Positions 47,900-60,583 of a stretch of DNA of 64,000 nt are shown here, one piece after another. The position numbers and the translations under genes were made by a program. The stretch's first letter is position 1. Every line of letters starts with the position of its first letter. The stretch is from Trametes villosa. Its lineage: Eukaryota; Basidiomycota; Agaricomycetes; Polyporales; Polyporaceae. The stretch spans positions 9,386,001 to 9,450,000 of the forward strand of contig PUDQ02000001.1 in assembly GCA_002964805.2 (NCBI GenBank), read 5' to 3'. The notes beneath the pieces were generated by a model. That model was not told where the DNA came from. It did not search any database and was given only the letters and a program-made list of their open reading frames with translations.

Positions 47900-48540
47900 C
47901 GGCCTGGTCACTCGCCTCGTGTACGCCCGCGCCCGCACCCGCGCACATGGAAGCGTTGGGCGGGCGTCGTGAGCCCTACACCACCCCTCTCCTCCGCCGT
48001 CACCATCTCCAGCGGTACAACGCGTAACGGTGACAGCGTGGCTTTCAGTGAGCACTTCCTCGTCCAGATAGAGCGCATGTCGGATCCTTGTCGACCAAGT
48101 TGTCCGCGTGCCACGCAAAATTGCACTGCGAAGTACCGCGCACTCTGCAAAGCTGAAATAGTTCGTCTGACCTCCGGTAGCCATATTGCAGGGGGGAGGA
48201 CGTACAGGTTGAGGGCGACCTCCACCGAGTGCTGCTCTGGCCCGCCAGCAATGAAGATCGCCAGGTGCCGCACACGCCGCACGATGGCGTTGAAGTGAGT
48301 ACACCCGGCGCGGGAGCTTGGCTGGGTTGTCCCGAAAGCGATAGCCTGATGCAACGGGAGGAGATCGGGTATATCGAATGTGCCGGTGCGCGGCGTGTAG
48401 TACTCGAGATGATAGCAAGGACAGCCTAGTCGCGATCCGGTCGTTCCCGCGAGCAGTAGGTGGTATTTGCGCTGGACGTTCCGGTCACTGAGAACGTACG
48501 CCGAGGTCGCTGAGGCAAAGCTGCAAGCCGCAGTTCTCAT
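47900..48540 (-). pseudogene. Decayed protein gene, copy 2 (unidentified, F-box-like at best)
   Basis: A 210-codon minus-strand frame with CSFASATSAYVLSDRNVQRK, CYHLEYYTPRTGTFDIPDLL, FNAIVRRVRHLAIFIAGGPE and SVEVALNLYVLPPAIWLPEV. It is the better-preserved partner of 15050-15790. The start-proximal ACSFAS..RKYHLLL region could be the remnant of an F-box-like helix, but this is weak. The end runs into unrelated Arg/Gly-rich sequence, so the C-terminus is lost or shifted. Function unknown. Confidence 0.5.
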
Positions 48541-49119
48541 CCGCAGGGTGATTGGTGGGGCGCACGGGCGAAGTTGGTCCGAGGGGGTGCGCCGCCGAAT
48601 ATCACGCCTTAGATGCCCTGGTGCCCAAGTTCAGAGTGTGCTGAGGTGCGGGAAGGATGGAGGGGGGAGTGACTGCTCACCGGTGCGAAAGAGGGCAGCA
48701 AACAGAGAACGCGAACACGAGCCGTGAGAAGGCAGAAGTCAAAAAGTACGTCGCAGAGTACGCGGGGTAGCGACGCTGGTCTACCACAGGCAATGCTTTG
48801 CCTGGATACACTTTGGATGACCATGTCGACGAACGTCCTGCCTGTGGAGAGCTGTGGGCTCGGGTAATTGCATGTCTTCGAAGTGGACTGAGTATATTTC
48901 TAGTCGAACATTCCGGCAGTGAGACTCTGCAGATTCTGAGTTTGTGAGGTGAGCTCAGGCTATATAGGCTGTGGGGTAACATATCATAACCCACGAAGAC
49001 CAACCATCTGCCGGTGTTCGAAGCATCGCATGGGCTGGAGCTCGCAGTCCTGGCAAGCGCCAACGTTGGGTGCGTGGCCTCCAGGCCTGGTGGCGAGACG
49101 AGAGAGGACGAGAGCCGGG
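48541..49119. other. Intergenic, paralogous in part to 15800-16200
   Basis: The first half matches the sequence just left of the Plavaka insertion. The precise empty target site could not be read here. No gene. Confidence 0.35.
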
Positions 49120-49395
49120 CGCGGCGGTAGACGCCCGCTGTCCGGTTTCGGTAGGCCGCGTAACACAAAGGCTGCAGCGTTTTGTCACGCTGAATTGTAT
49201 AGCGCGTCCCTCCAGTCTAACATCCTGTCAAAGACCGTTCAAATGCTATAAAGGCTCTGCTTATATACCCGCAAAATAGCTTTTGGAGCGTCCCTCGAAG
49301 AGACTAAACCTTTCCAAAAGCGTCACAGTGCGTAACCCTCGTAACATCACACTGGTGTAGACGCCCACCCACCCAGGACGCGCCTCACTGCGAGC
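49120..49395. repeat. Highly conserved non-coding block, copy 2
   Basis: Partner of 25690-25980 with few differences over about 240 bases and the same gtagacgccc decamer at each end. Flanking similarity falls off sharply on both sides. Confidence 0.7.
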
Positions 49396-52300
49396 ACCTT
49401 TCGTCTGTCCCGCTACCTGCACCTGCTGCACTCGCGCACGCCGTCCTGAGTCTTCTCGCCTGCATCTCCACTTGGCTCGGGTGGCCTTTCAAATGTATTC
49501 CGCTTTCTTGCTGCTTTTGCTCCGCACACCTGATTAACGTCGCCGGTCCCTGCAAGCACTTTCCAACACGGGAGACAGTCGCGTCCTCGAGAGCAGCGCC
49601 CTGGGTTCCGGATGGTCGCGACGGTAGGTCAGCCAGGCAAATATGTCAGAGATGTGCTCATATAATGCGTATCCATACATAACTCGCGCTCTTCCTCGGG
49701 AAAATCGGGCAATCCTGGCGATGAATGCTCACCCTGCCACGCGATGGAACTTGAAGGCCGGCTTCGGGACATGGATCCACATTAGCTCAGGTTCATCGTC
49801 GAGCCTGCGCAAACCATCCCTATCCCTGGTCCCCCCGCTCTGTGCTTTACGACTCGTTTACAGACTCCGTGGCCAGTCGCTCGCAACACGCTGTGGCAGC
49901 TGTACATGCCCATGCGACCGACTATAACCGGCGCTTTATAAGCTCAGGCTGTGGGTCGGGGAGGAGGTCGATTCTGGGCAAAGGGGCATGCAAGTCGACG
50001 CAGTGACTGCAAAAAGACTTCCGCACGCAGTCGACGCTGCGTGGCTGGTGTGGACATGTGGTACTTCGGCCTATCAGCTCGACCGTGCCCGCGGCGCGCT
50101 AGCCAGCAGCCCCACTGCACCCGTACGCACGTCCGCCAAGTCGAAGATGTACCTCAGGTACGTGTATCGCACGGCGGTGGGATACTGACATGTGCACGCG
50201 ATGGAACTGACCAGGGACCTTCTGCAGTCTGCCCGGAACGAGTCAACAGCCGCCGGTTCGTCGCCGCCGCTACCAGCCTCTCCTGATGTCCGTTTGTTCG
50301 TGTTACAGAATGTACGGCGATTGGTGGGCGTCAATCACATTCCAGGTCACCGATATGATCAGCGAGCCCTTGGTGCAGCGGGCCTCGCTCACGCTTGATG
50401 CATCGCGCTTGTGCCGTTGCTCGATCGCCGGACGGATGACGCGGGGGTGTGTGTTTACACTCTTGGATTCTCGCTCACTATGTTCGCGACTCGAATTTAA
50501 AGCAGGAATACGCCCAGCGTTGGTATTTACAACGTGCAATTGCGACGAGCGCGCTTTACGAGCTCGTCAAGCCCTCCCCGCCGCGGCATTCCCATGTTGC
50601 TGGCCACCGACACTCTCAATCAGGCTGTCTATCTTTCGCATATCTGCCAGGAATGTCGCCCCTCCACGACAGCCCCGCTGCCATGTACCCAGCCAGAGCT
50701 GGACGATTTCGACCGCGTCCTGGCCGAATGCAGGCGCCGCCTCCGCGCACCTCAGTACCCGCGCGCGTGCGGTTCCCGACAAGCGACGACGGCGGTACGG
50801 TCAGGAATGCGCCGCGCGAGCGTGTCGAGTTGGTGTGTCGCGAGATATGTGGTGGTACTGGGCGGGACCGGGCCGAGCAGGGCAGGAAGGTTGAGCAGGG
50901 TGGCGTCGCCATATGGATTTGGGGCTGCTGGAGAAGCTGATGAAGTGGCCAGACGGTCCTGGTGAAGATTTCATCGAGGCCGTCTAGCAGCTTTCCTTGT
51001 AAATGTACGACAGATTTAGCATACGAATGAGAAAACGCACCATGCCATGATGCGTTGTAGTAGAACTAAATTGTATTCGTGCAGTGTTGATCTGGCCAGG
51101 CTTCTGGTCGATCCTGAGCGCGTGGGTGATCTGGAGGCTGAGCCTGGTGGGGCGGTGGGGACGCTCACCGTCAGTGTGACGATCTGCGCGTGTAGAACAC
51201 GGCGACGTCGAAGCGGTCGTGGTGTATGTATGCAGGTTGCGGAAGGTTTGGGACCGGCGTGAGGGACATCGGGTTGAGACACGGTCCGCGCGCGACGCGC
51301 CCTATCCCAGCCTCCAGCATGTCCCGTGTGCCGTGTTTGACTTGCTCGGCCTCGTTTATTTCGCAGTGGAGCTGGCATACCATTCGCCGAGCTTGTCTTT
51401 GGGGTATTGATGGTCAGCGTTTGGAGAGCGAGGAAAGCGAGCACGTACCACTGTGCCAGCGAGAGCTCGTTATCAGGGCAGAGTGACGAGAGGAGCGAGT
51501 ACCGCGTGGTTTACCGTGCGTGGTGCGGGCCGTGTTGCGCCAACCCCGTGGCGTGAGCGAAGATTATACTAGCATTCTCGAAGGAGATGAATAGGGCTAC
51601 GAGACGTACTCCATCCCGCGACGTTGGACAGGCTTGACCTTGCTCGTATAACCGAGCGTAGCGAGCACCGGATGGGCACCGAACATTCTGTCTGCGCGTG
51701 GAGTCGCACAAAGGTCAGCCGAAATTATAGCCCGATGCTGAGGGAGAAGTCGGCGAGCGGTTAGGAGCCCGTCCTTCCTTGCCAAGGGAGAGCGGCAGAG
51801 GAGCTTGAAGCAGTACGACGCTTTGGCGCACGCGGAAGCGATATACAACTCCTCGTTGGACTGACGCAAGAGCACATAAGCAGGCCAATATGGGAAGATT
51901 CAGCCCGTAGTAATGAAGCACACGCGAGACCTTCGTGAGAGGCCAGATAGTCGGCCTCTCGCAGAACGGTGCGTTGCTGAGGAGAATATCGACTCTATTG
52001 GGATGCTGGCGCAAATGCGACCGAGAGACTTCTGTACGAGAATATGTCAATCGGCGGGGCGACCGAAGCCGCTGGGACACAACGTCGCACCCAATACGAA
52101 CACGCGCCGCGCGTTCTTGGCACTGGTAGGCGGATGTGGCTGTCGCGCTCCCCGGTGGCTGGCACAGGTGGTGGTAGTGCACTGGTTGCAGCCTGAGTTC
52201 GTACCTAATGCACGTAGAACTCTGCATAGAAGACATCAGAATTTTATAAAAAACCAACAACTAGGACGCCCGTGGCACGTACCCCAGCTTGAACATATAC

Positions 52301-53559
52301 GCGTTGCGGTCCGCGTCTCTCTCTGCTCACGCGTACGTACGCTATCACCAGAGATGAGAACATCCTTGAGAGTGCGATTAGGCACGTACAGTTTCGTGTA
52401 GCATAGGTGTCGTGGTGTTCCCGATGTCGTTAAATAAGATATTGGGCGCGCGACACGAGGATGGAAGGGCACTTCTTAGCAGCACGTACGCGAGGGGTCG
52501 TAGAGCGAACACCCGCGTGGTAGAGAGCATATTGTCCGGCTGAACAAGCACCGTAATCTTCAGGTTCGCTCCAGCAACTAGGCCGCATCACGACATTGCG
52601 TGTGTTGCAAGAGGCAGCAGAAAGGCCAATCGGAGGATAACAGAGATAGGGCGCGAGATCGTGGGAGGGGTTCAATCCAAATCACATCGCAGCGATCTGA
52701 ACGCAGAGTGAAAGAGAGCAATTGCGAGCGCTGTGGAATACGTCAAGCAAGCCATACACTCCAACTGGAGTATCAAGAGTATGGAACATACGCATGGCAG
52801 CCAGTGAAGAGGGCGGACCCAGTAGTACGAGCTACCGGTTCCTACCACGGGCACATCCCCAAGCTGGCTTCATGGCGTGTGCTTGGCGTAATATCGCAGT
52901 GCACTGGAGGACCAGTACGGTAGACCCACTTTGTAGGCTGTGGCCCGCCCGGGAATAGCGGGGCCAAGGACATGGACGTTCGAGCTCAACGTCAACGTCA
53001 ACGGCCACGGGCGATGGCAGGGACAGTGACGTCGGCGTGCAGACGCCTACGCTGCCGTCCGGCGTTTCCCGCGAAGAGCGCACGCACATCCGCGATATTC
53101 GGAATGCACTGCGGCAACACACCAACCAGCCTATAGTACTACTTGCAATATCCACCGGGCTAAAAACCATGAACCTGGGGAAATGGAATAACGAGTGTAC
53201 GCCCACATCACACCTCGTTGGAGCGAGTGGGCTGTCCACGGGACCGGAAGAGCGTCTTCTTTTGTGGGTACCAGTGGGAATAGTACGGAGTATGTCGTCG
53301 ACTATGAATCAACACTCTCTGTTCATCATCTCCGTCGACTGGCAATGATCGGCAAATCTGCGGACACCCGACATCTCACTCTAGAACGACTTTCCACATG
53401 CGACACTTTTCTGACTTCTGCATGGGACGACTGACAGCGCCACTGCTCACCACCGCCGGCGAGAGAGTACGCCGGGTGTGGATAGAAAGATATGCATTGA
53501 CGGACACTACTACGTCCTTACACCGCGCCAAGCGGCAGCCTGCTGTCAGATGTAAGATG
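49396..53559. other. Intergenic with unassigned open runs
   Basis: Four kilobases with no gene I can support. The paralogous empty site of the LTR element lies near 50070-50110 (cttcggcctatcagctc). Minus-strand runs near 51600-52260 (SNAPFCERPTIWPLTKVSRV in one frame, SACAKASYCFKLL in another) look like pieces of one decayed protein split by frameshifts. The plus frames at 50286-50965 overlap each other and show no known domain. Confidence 0.35.
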
Positions 53560-54176
53560 AACGTCAGATGAGACTTCGACGAGTCACTCGCCCACGCGCA
53601 TACCGTTCATAAACGTAAAGGTCAGCATTGATCACATCATCGCGAGTTTCCTCATATTCTTTCCCGAGGCCCTCCGCAGGCGATCTAACTGTCGTACCCC
53701 AGGTACCACTTGATCCTACACCCGCGTGCATCTCGGGGACCGCGACGGCGTGGTGGCCGCATCGCTGCATCTAGAAACGTCTTTGCAGCTTTGTAGTTTT
53801 CATATCGTACGGCGCCTTGAGAAGTCCTCCTGCGACGCCCTGATTGGACGACACACTATAGGATGCTCCGGTGGGGCGCTGGCTGTAAGCCCACGCGCCA
53901 TACGCATGTATCGGAGGTGTCAAGCTCGTTCTGCCTTCTGACGCTCCTCGAGCCTCCTATCCCACACCCTTGCCCTCGCTCTCGCTCGTAGCCACCATCC
54001 CGAGCACCTCGCTCGAGCATCATCACAAAACTTGGGCGACTGGCCTCTGGAGTAGCGTGTCTCCGTAGCGTTTTATTGGTACGAGCACCGTCGCCTAGAG
54101 CTGCAGTCTACTGAGAAACCTTTTGTACGCGACTGCGCTGTCAACATCTAAATCTCGACATCTTAGAGTTCTACCA
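53560..54176 (+). promoter_or_regulatory. Conserved 5' flank of HET C
   Basis: Partner of 31605-32205, with the same landmarks in the same order up to about 90 bases before the ATG. No TATA box is evident. Confidence 0.5.
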
Positions 54177-57100
54177 ATGTGGGTTCTACACACGATGACG
54201 TATGAGCTGCACCAGTTCCCTTCCATCAAGCCTGGGACCTATGCGATCCTCTCGCATCGCTTCGAGGAGCCGGAGGTGAGCTTCGCCGATCTCATGGAGC
54301 GGAGCCGGCTACCGGCGGAGGAGAAGAAAAACTGGGCGCCGAAGAAAAAGGAGAAATCGTGGAAGAAGATCCGGCGCGCGTGTGTGTACGCGGGGATACT
54401 GGGCAACGAATGGATCTGGTTGGACATGTGTTGCATCGACAAGACGAGCAGCGCCGAGCTGCAGGAAGCCCTGAATTCGATGTTTGCCCTTTACCGCGAT
54501 GCAAAGGTATGCTTCGCGTATCTCATGGACCTTCCTGCAGGGGAGAATAATCTCAAGACCGGGGGCTCGGCGTTCCGGGCGAGTGTCTGGTTCACCCGCG
54601 GATGGACGCTGCAGGAGCTCATCGCGCCAGCGGCCGACCTACTGGTATTTCTCAATGCGGATTGGAAATCCATCGGCACGAAGGCAGACCTCGCCGCCAC
54701 CATTGCAGAGGTCACGAACATCGACCGCAGGCTGCTGGAGGCGAAGTCCGATGACAAAAATCGGCTCGACCTCTCCAGGTTCAGCGTTGCGGCGCGCATG
54801 TCTTGGGCTAGTAACCGGACGACAACTCGGGAGGAAGATCGGGCGTACTCGCTCTTTGGTCTGTTCGATGTCAGCATGTCTATCATCTACGGCGAGGGCG
54901 AGGAGAAGGCATTCAGACGCCTCCAGCTGGAGATTATCCAAGAGTCTCCGGACCAGAGCATCTTCGCCTGGGCTTCGTGTCCGAGATTGCGGGAAGTTCC
55001 TCCTTCATGCGTTCCAACTATTCGACTCGGCGGCTACAACCTCGAGCCCTACTCGGGCCCTAGCAACTTGCTCGCATCACAGCCCAGCGACTTCTTCGGC
55101 TGCTCTGACGTCTCCAACACTCCCGCTCACAGCCTGACAACAGCTCTCGGATTGCAGCCCCTCACAGAGCCCCATTTCTCCCGCACCAACTACGGCATAC
55201 GCATTCAGCTCCCTCTCCACCCAACAAGGCAGCGGGGCATCTTTCTGGGTGCTCTGGCGTGTCGCGATCGATCGACCCACCACTGGCAGGCGCTGGCGTT
55301 ACGACAAATCGAGGGCGACCAGGCATACGTGCGCATAAACTGGCCCGACACCGGTCCCCACCAGCTCAGAGTCATTGACCTCCCATTCCGGACGCCCGGG
55401 GATCCAGCCTCTTCAACTACTGACCCGTACGGGTGGCGGGTGGAGACCATCTACATCCATTGGAACTCGGCGTACCACACCTCTCGTGGACAGTCGGGTG
55501 AGTGGACTCCGATCCCCTTGAGCATCTGGCAAGATCGAGGACCTGACACCGAAGCAGGACATAGCCCATCTCCGGGGCCACAGGGTGCGCCGATCACATC
55601 GACTGCGCACGACGGCGGACGTGCTTGGTCGCAAGTTTACAAGGACGCGCTCTTTACCTTCCCTGAAAAGGATACACCGACAGAAGAGTTGGGACCAGCG
55701 GTGATCGGTGTTCATGAGGCGATGTCCGCGGCGTTGGATGTGTTTGTATCTCGTTGGCCAATTCACGTCGGTGAGCCAGACGGTCTTTGTACTTATGCGT
55801 TGCTCTGAATAGAGGCTACAGGTATCTGCACGGCTTATGAGCAAGCACGAAGAGCGGCCACTACAGAGAAGCCTCCGTGCCTGCATCAGACGGTCATGTG
55901 GCTGCAGTTGGCGCAGTCACTGCTGATTCTCGACTTTTTCCGGTGCGCCCGAGCAGGACAGCTCGAGGTGATACCATATTGATGCTGTGATGGAATTTAG
56001 GCTGCGAGAGGCGGCGATCGCAGCGCGTCCTCCTCGCATTACAGGAGAAAGCTTGTCCGATAATAAAGGAGAGTCCGGCGGTGAGTGCAAGTACATGCAT
56101 GCCTATTCCCCAAACTGATTCTGCGCCCGCCTTGTTCTGGTGTTCAGTACTACCTTGCGAAGTCGAGGGCTGGATCATAGAGCTTGGTTGCCTGATTGAG
56201 GTTTGCGCCGTGGAGAATCCCGAAGGTATGCATCTTTGATGGGCACCGACGAGCAGTTGCTGATAATTAAACGCCACAAGGGTATGCGGCGAGACGACAA
56301 GAGTGGAAGGTGGATACACATCCACTTACACGATGCACCTCAGGGCCGATCTCATTTCTGTTAGGGTATGATGCAAAAATTCGAGGATGGACTAAAGGAA
56401 CTTCGCCAGAGGCTAACACGGGGGGGTGAACTCAGTGTCATACGACGCGTTGTATACCTCGACGACTTTGTGCAAACAGCGCGCCGTCATCTTCCGGAGG
56501 GGATCGACAAATATGACGCGGGAACACCGAGCATCCCAAGCACAGACAGCCTCATCCACCTCGCCACGGCCGCCTTGATGACGAGCAATGCTGCAGAGGT
56601 CGGGACCCGCAATGCAGACCTCAGTGTTGCGCGACAAACCCCGCTGGATCAAGTGCTGAAGAGACACCAGACCACTTTCGAGTTCAGGGTATACCATGCG
56701 CCAGCGCACAGTGCTAGGTCGCGTCAGACTCCAGCGACGGTCCCGGTGAGGTCAGAGCACGACCCCGGTCTTATCAACGCCGACTCATACAAGGAGATCA
56801 TGGATCCTGTGAGTGCTTGCCTCCGCTTGTGTCCATACTGCACTCACTGCCCCGTCTGTAGGACATGTGGCGTATCTGGAAGGCGATGGTAAGTCCTCCG
56901 TGACTCGGGCTAATTTGATGGGATATCTCACAAAACACAGGGCTGGGGCTACTCTGTCGATCGCCATACTTTTGCCCTCTGCGTCTTCAAGTATGTATTA
57001 TCCTAGCAACAAGATTCATCCTAACGCACCCCCTCTAACTACTTTGTTCATCTCGAGTCATGGGCCGTCCAAGAAGAGTCCCAACCCCTCGCGCCGCCAC

Positions 57101-60100
57101 ACCCACCGGCAGGTTCCCCTTCTCTCGCCATTAAAGCCGACCATTCTCAGGATGGCCCGCTGGTCCAGCATGACACAGGCGCTATGAAGAGCCATGAGGT
57201 ACTCCAGGGTTGCACCACCCTTACCGCCGCTGCGCAAAATGCCTGGTGTCTCAACTATTTTAACCATCACACGCTCTCGACGTTCATGGAAGGTCAGTAT
57301 GATTCCCTCAGACAATAGTGTAAATCACACTTATTGATGCTGCGCCAGCGCTGGACCCTGACATGACCGGGCTCGTCACAATCCAGGGTGTGAACAGATT
57401 CACCAGCGCAAAGCCGGAAGCGATCACACTCATGCAGTGGATTGCGTACAGCGCATACGGTGAGTTTGACACCCTGCTGTGTTGGTGCATCTCTCATGAG
57501 CGATGTATCAGGCTGGCATGTATCAATGCACATCTATCGCCTTCGGATGGAGTGGATGATCGAGCGCATGGCCTCGTTTGACTACGCACCGGCAAATAGC
57601 GAAACTGTAGCAAGATTTTTGAAAACGGCCCCTCGTGTCACATCCTTCCTGCGAAGCCTCGACGAGCCTCGAGACCTCAACGATAAGCCCCTGCTCGAAT
57701 TGACGCGCTCAATCATGAAGAAGCAAGAGCAGACAGCAAAAACTGCGCTAGAGAAAGTAAAATACGAGCTGGGAAGGGATGAGGCCTATACAATGTTTGG
57801 CCTCGGCGAAGACAGTGAACATATTGGGCGTATCGAAGAGGTGAGCACGGAGCTATCAGGCTTCCCCGACAACGGATGGCTGACGTGTTGTGTCCAGTGC
57901 ATACTCGCTGTCCTCTTTCTCATGATGCAGCACCACTACGGCACGCTCGTGCTAGCAACCGAGTACATATTGGAAGAGTATGCGCTGCTTCGAGCTGCGT
58001 TCAGTATCGAGGCCCTTGTGGCTCAGAAAGAACGCCGCGCCACGACGCTTCGCGGTGCGCCCATCCTCTGATATGAACGCCTACATGAATATGGCTACTA
58101 ACTCAGCCACTTCTTACCAGGTCGCCTCTCAAGGTTACGTTACAACGTTGACAGAGAGCTCCAACACGTCGCGAATGGCATGGTACATATCACCTTGTCT
58201 GAGCGGCTTTGAACATCCCGGGTTCTGACCTCCTTTTATACAGTTCAAGGACACACGCGGCTTCCGGAGGTCTATTTCCTTTGAGGAGGATAATCGGATG
58301 AGAGAGTCATGGGAAATGCCGTGGCGACCCGAGCAAGAGGTGGCATCGGCACTCCGGAAATACGATCCCCACTTCGATCTCGACTCAAAGCCTCCGGCGT
58401 CATTAACCTCGCATCTTCCTGTACAGAAACTAGTTCCAGCGGCGCTTTCCATCCCTGGCAAACCTGATGATGAAGGATATGAGCTCGTGGCCTCCTTCCG
58501 GAAGCGCTACGGCATCAGACTAGCCGAAACACCGCAGCAGGATGCTTCAAGTGACGCTGACTCGGCTGTAGCACTCTCCCAGCAGTTCGTATCTTAACGC
58601 CACTTATGAGCCGCTCGACAACTGACACTACTTAGCTCCGGCATCAGGTGCGATGGGTGCAAGACCTCTCCCCTCGTCGGTACGCGCTTCAAGTGCATGG
58701 ATTGCGATGGTAGGTAGCCTCAACTCGTAGATTAGCGTATGCCTCTCACATAACTTTTTTCTGCTTAGATTTCGACTACTGCTCGAGGTGCCACTGTGCA
58801 TCTCTTCCGCCCCTCGTGCACCCGGACGCTGTAGTTGACCATCACACACCCGACCACCGCTTCCTGAGCATCCAGCACGCAATTCCGGATGAAGAGCTCG
58901 GCACCATACTCAGGAGCCTCAGAGCAACACCCCTTGCTTCAGACACATGCGGCGAACTCTCGCAGCTCGACCCCCTGATCGTCAATTGCCTGTCGCAGCC
59001 CGACGATGTCGTCGAGCAGGTTGTGCAGGCTCTCGCCACATATCGCCATCTCTGCCTATATGGTGAAGGAGAAGGAGATCATGTAGCAGAGTCGACTCAG
59101 AAGGCCCTCGATGTCGTCCTTAGTGACATTGCGTTTCTCCCTCAAGCGGTCGATTTTCTCAAGTCTCGGTCTCCACATTTTCTCCATAGGCGAAGGTGGA
59201 TTTATCCTAGGCAGTGCGTCTCTGGCTTTCCTCTCAGACGTTGTTGATGCTAATAGTCCAACAGCGATGGCAAATGCTGTGACGAATGCAAAGACCGGTG
59301 GGACGGCACAATACGCGGTGGCCGGCACACCTGCATAGACTGCGACTTGAATGGTACGTCAGGCCGCACCACCCGGGACTGTGCTGACGTTTCCTTTCAG
59401 ACTGGAATTTCTGCGCTCATTGTTTCGACGCTCGTCAGAGGCATCGTGATGGAGCACACCGCTTCCTCTTGGTCCCATACCCAGTCGCGAAAATTGTACT
59501 CCGGCGCGCCATAGCCTCATACGAGAACCTCCGAAAACAAACCGGGGCCAACCCCTTGAAGGTCGAGGAAGGCCCAACCCACGAAATTCCATTGTCTCAA
59601 GAATACCGAACAAAAGCGGACAGACTCGAGACTGTCAATGGTATGTTGGAAGCTGTCGGCGTATTCGGCTTCTCGCGGACCGCTGCTGAGCACCGTACCA
59701 TAGGTACCGACGGCCCAGAGTTATTGGCCTCGCCCCGCTGTCACGGACCATGCAAGCGTCAGATAGCGAAGGGGGAGCGCATGTACAGATGTCTCACATG
59801 CGTATCCACGGAGAGCCCTAGCTCAGGTACGTGTTTTCAGTGTGTGCTGTCCGGCGTCGGAGCCGGTAATCGAGTGATAACCCTCATACTTTCGCTGCAG
59901 GATACCTACTCTGCGCTGATTGCGTACATGCGCCGCCTCAGACAGCGCGAGGCGGACACAGGCCTATGCATATCCTTGCTGTAATCCCCGGAGACGCGCC
60001 CCCCCAGGCTCAGGATGAGGAATCTGAGTTATCGCAGTCCGAGGAATCGCAGCCCGAGGAGTCTGAGTCCGAGGACTCGCAGCCTAAGGAGCCGGAGTCC

Positions 60101-60583
60101 GACGAGCCGCAACTCGAAGTGCCTCATCCTGACGATACGCACCTCGAAGAAGCACATTCTGAGGAGGCGCATTCCAGAGGTTCACATCTCGACGAGCTGG
60201 CTCACAACGAGCCTCTTTCCGGCAAGCAGCTTTCCCATGAACCGCATTCCGACGAACCGCGGTATGAAGACCCGCCCCTTGAGCTATTGCCTGTGGACGA
60301 ATCACCATCCGAGGTGCCTCACCCGGAAGAGCCTCGTTCCGACGAGCTGCGCGAGCCCGAGGACCACGCCGCGCCGAACAAGGAGCTCATAAAACGAGTC
60401 GAAGACCTGGAGGAGACGATACGCGCGCTGCGTTCCAGTATCAGCCAGCTCCAAAACCCGGTCCCCACGTCAGAGGCATCCCATCCCAGACCGTCAAGGC
60501 CCCGGCCGGTGAAGTACTTGTCCAAGCTCTGGAAGGCAAGTACTCTGTATAGCCTCTACCCTGTCGAGGCGCGAGAGGGCTAA
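54177..60583 (+). CDS. HET-EF-hand-ZZ protein, paralog C
   Basis: Best-preserved copy. Start ATG 54177 (MWVLHTMTYELHQF), matching the B start. First exons: 54177-55497, 55558-55770 (the 60-nt intron between them is in frame), 55822-55942, 56001-56080, 56148-56225. The HET core spans residues about 22-152: YAILSHRFEEPEVSF, EWIWLDMCCIDKTSSAEL, VWFTRGWTLQELIAPA. Downstream are an AWCLNYFNHHTLSTF segment, an EF-hand-like loop at 57354-57389 (D, D, T, G at 1, 3, 5, 6 but Gly at 12), and a long helical region. Three zinc modules follow: CDGC/CMDC then YCSRC about 58645-58800, CDEC/CIDC then FCAHC about 59275-59430, and CHGPC/CLTC then LCADC about 59740-59930. The tail is far longer than in A or B, with Ser-Glu-Pro repeats, then the coiled coil VEDLEETIRALRSSISQL. 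No frame break seen. Likely an incompatibility or cell-death sensor; ligand unknown. Confidence 0.85.
60010..60360 (+). repeat. Acidic S/E/P repeat region within HET C
   Basis: Imperfect short repeats of about 5 residues (EESQPEESESEDSQPKEPES, then DEPQLEVPHPDDTHLEEAHS) encoded by gaggagtcngagtccga-like units. The same segment is about 45-50 residues in A and B and about 115 here, so it has expanded in this copy. Confidence 0.7.

Noticed and set aside
51597..52260. A short-chain dehydrogenase-like gene on the minus strand
   Set aside because: One string (VDILLSNAPF) recalls such enzymes, but there is no glycine-rich cofactor motif or catalytic Tyr-x-x-x-Lys and the frame is broken.
55498..55557. 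Treating the HET C first exon as running uninterrupted to 55808
   Set aside because: A 60-nt in-frame intron with GTGAGT and CAG ends lies at this place, and copy A has an intron at the same position with stops in it.
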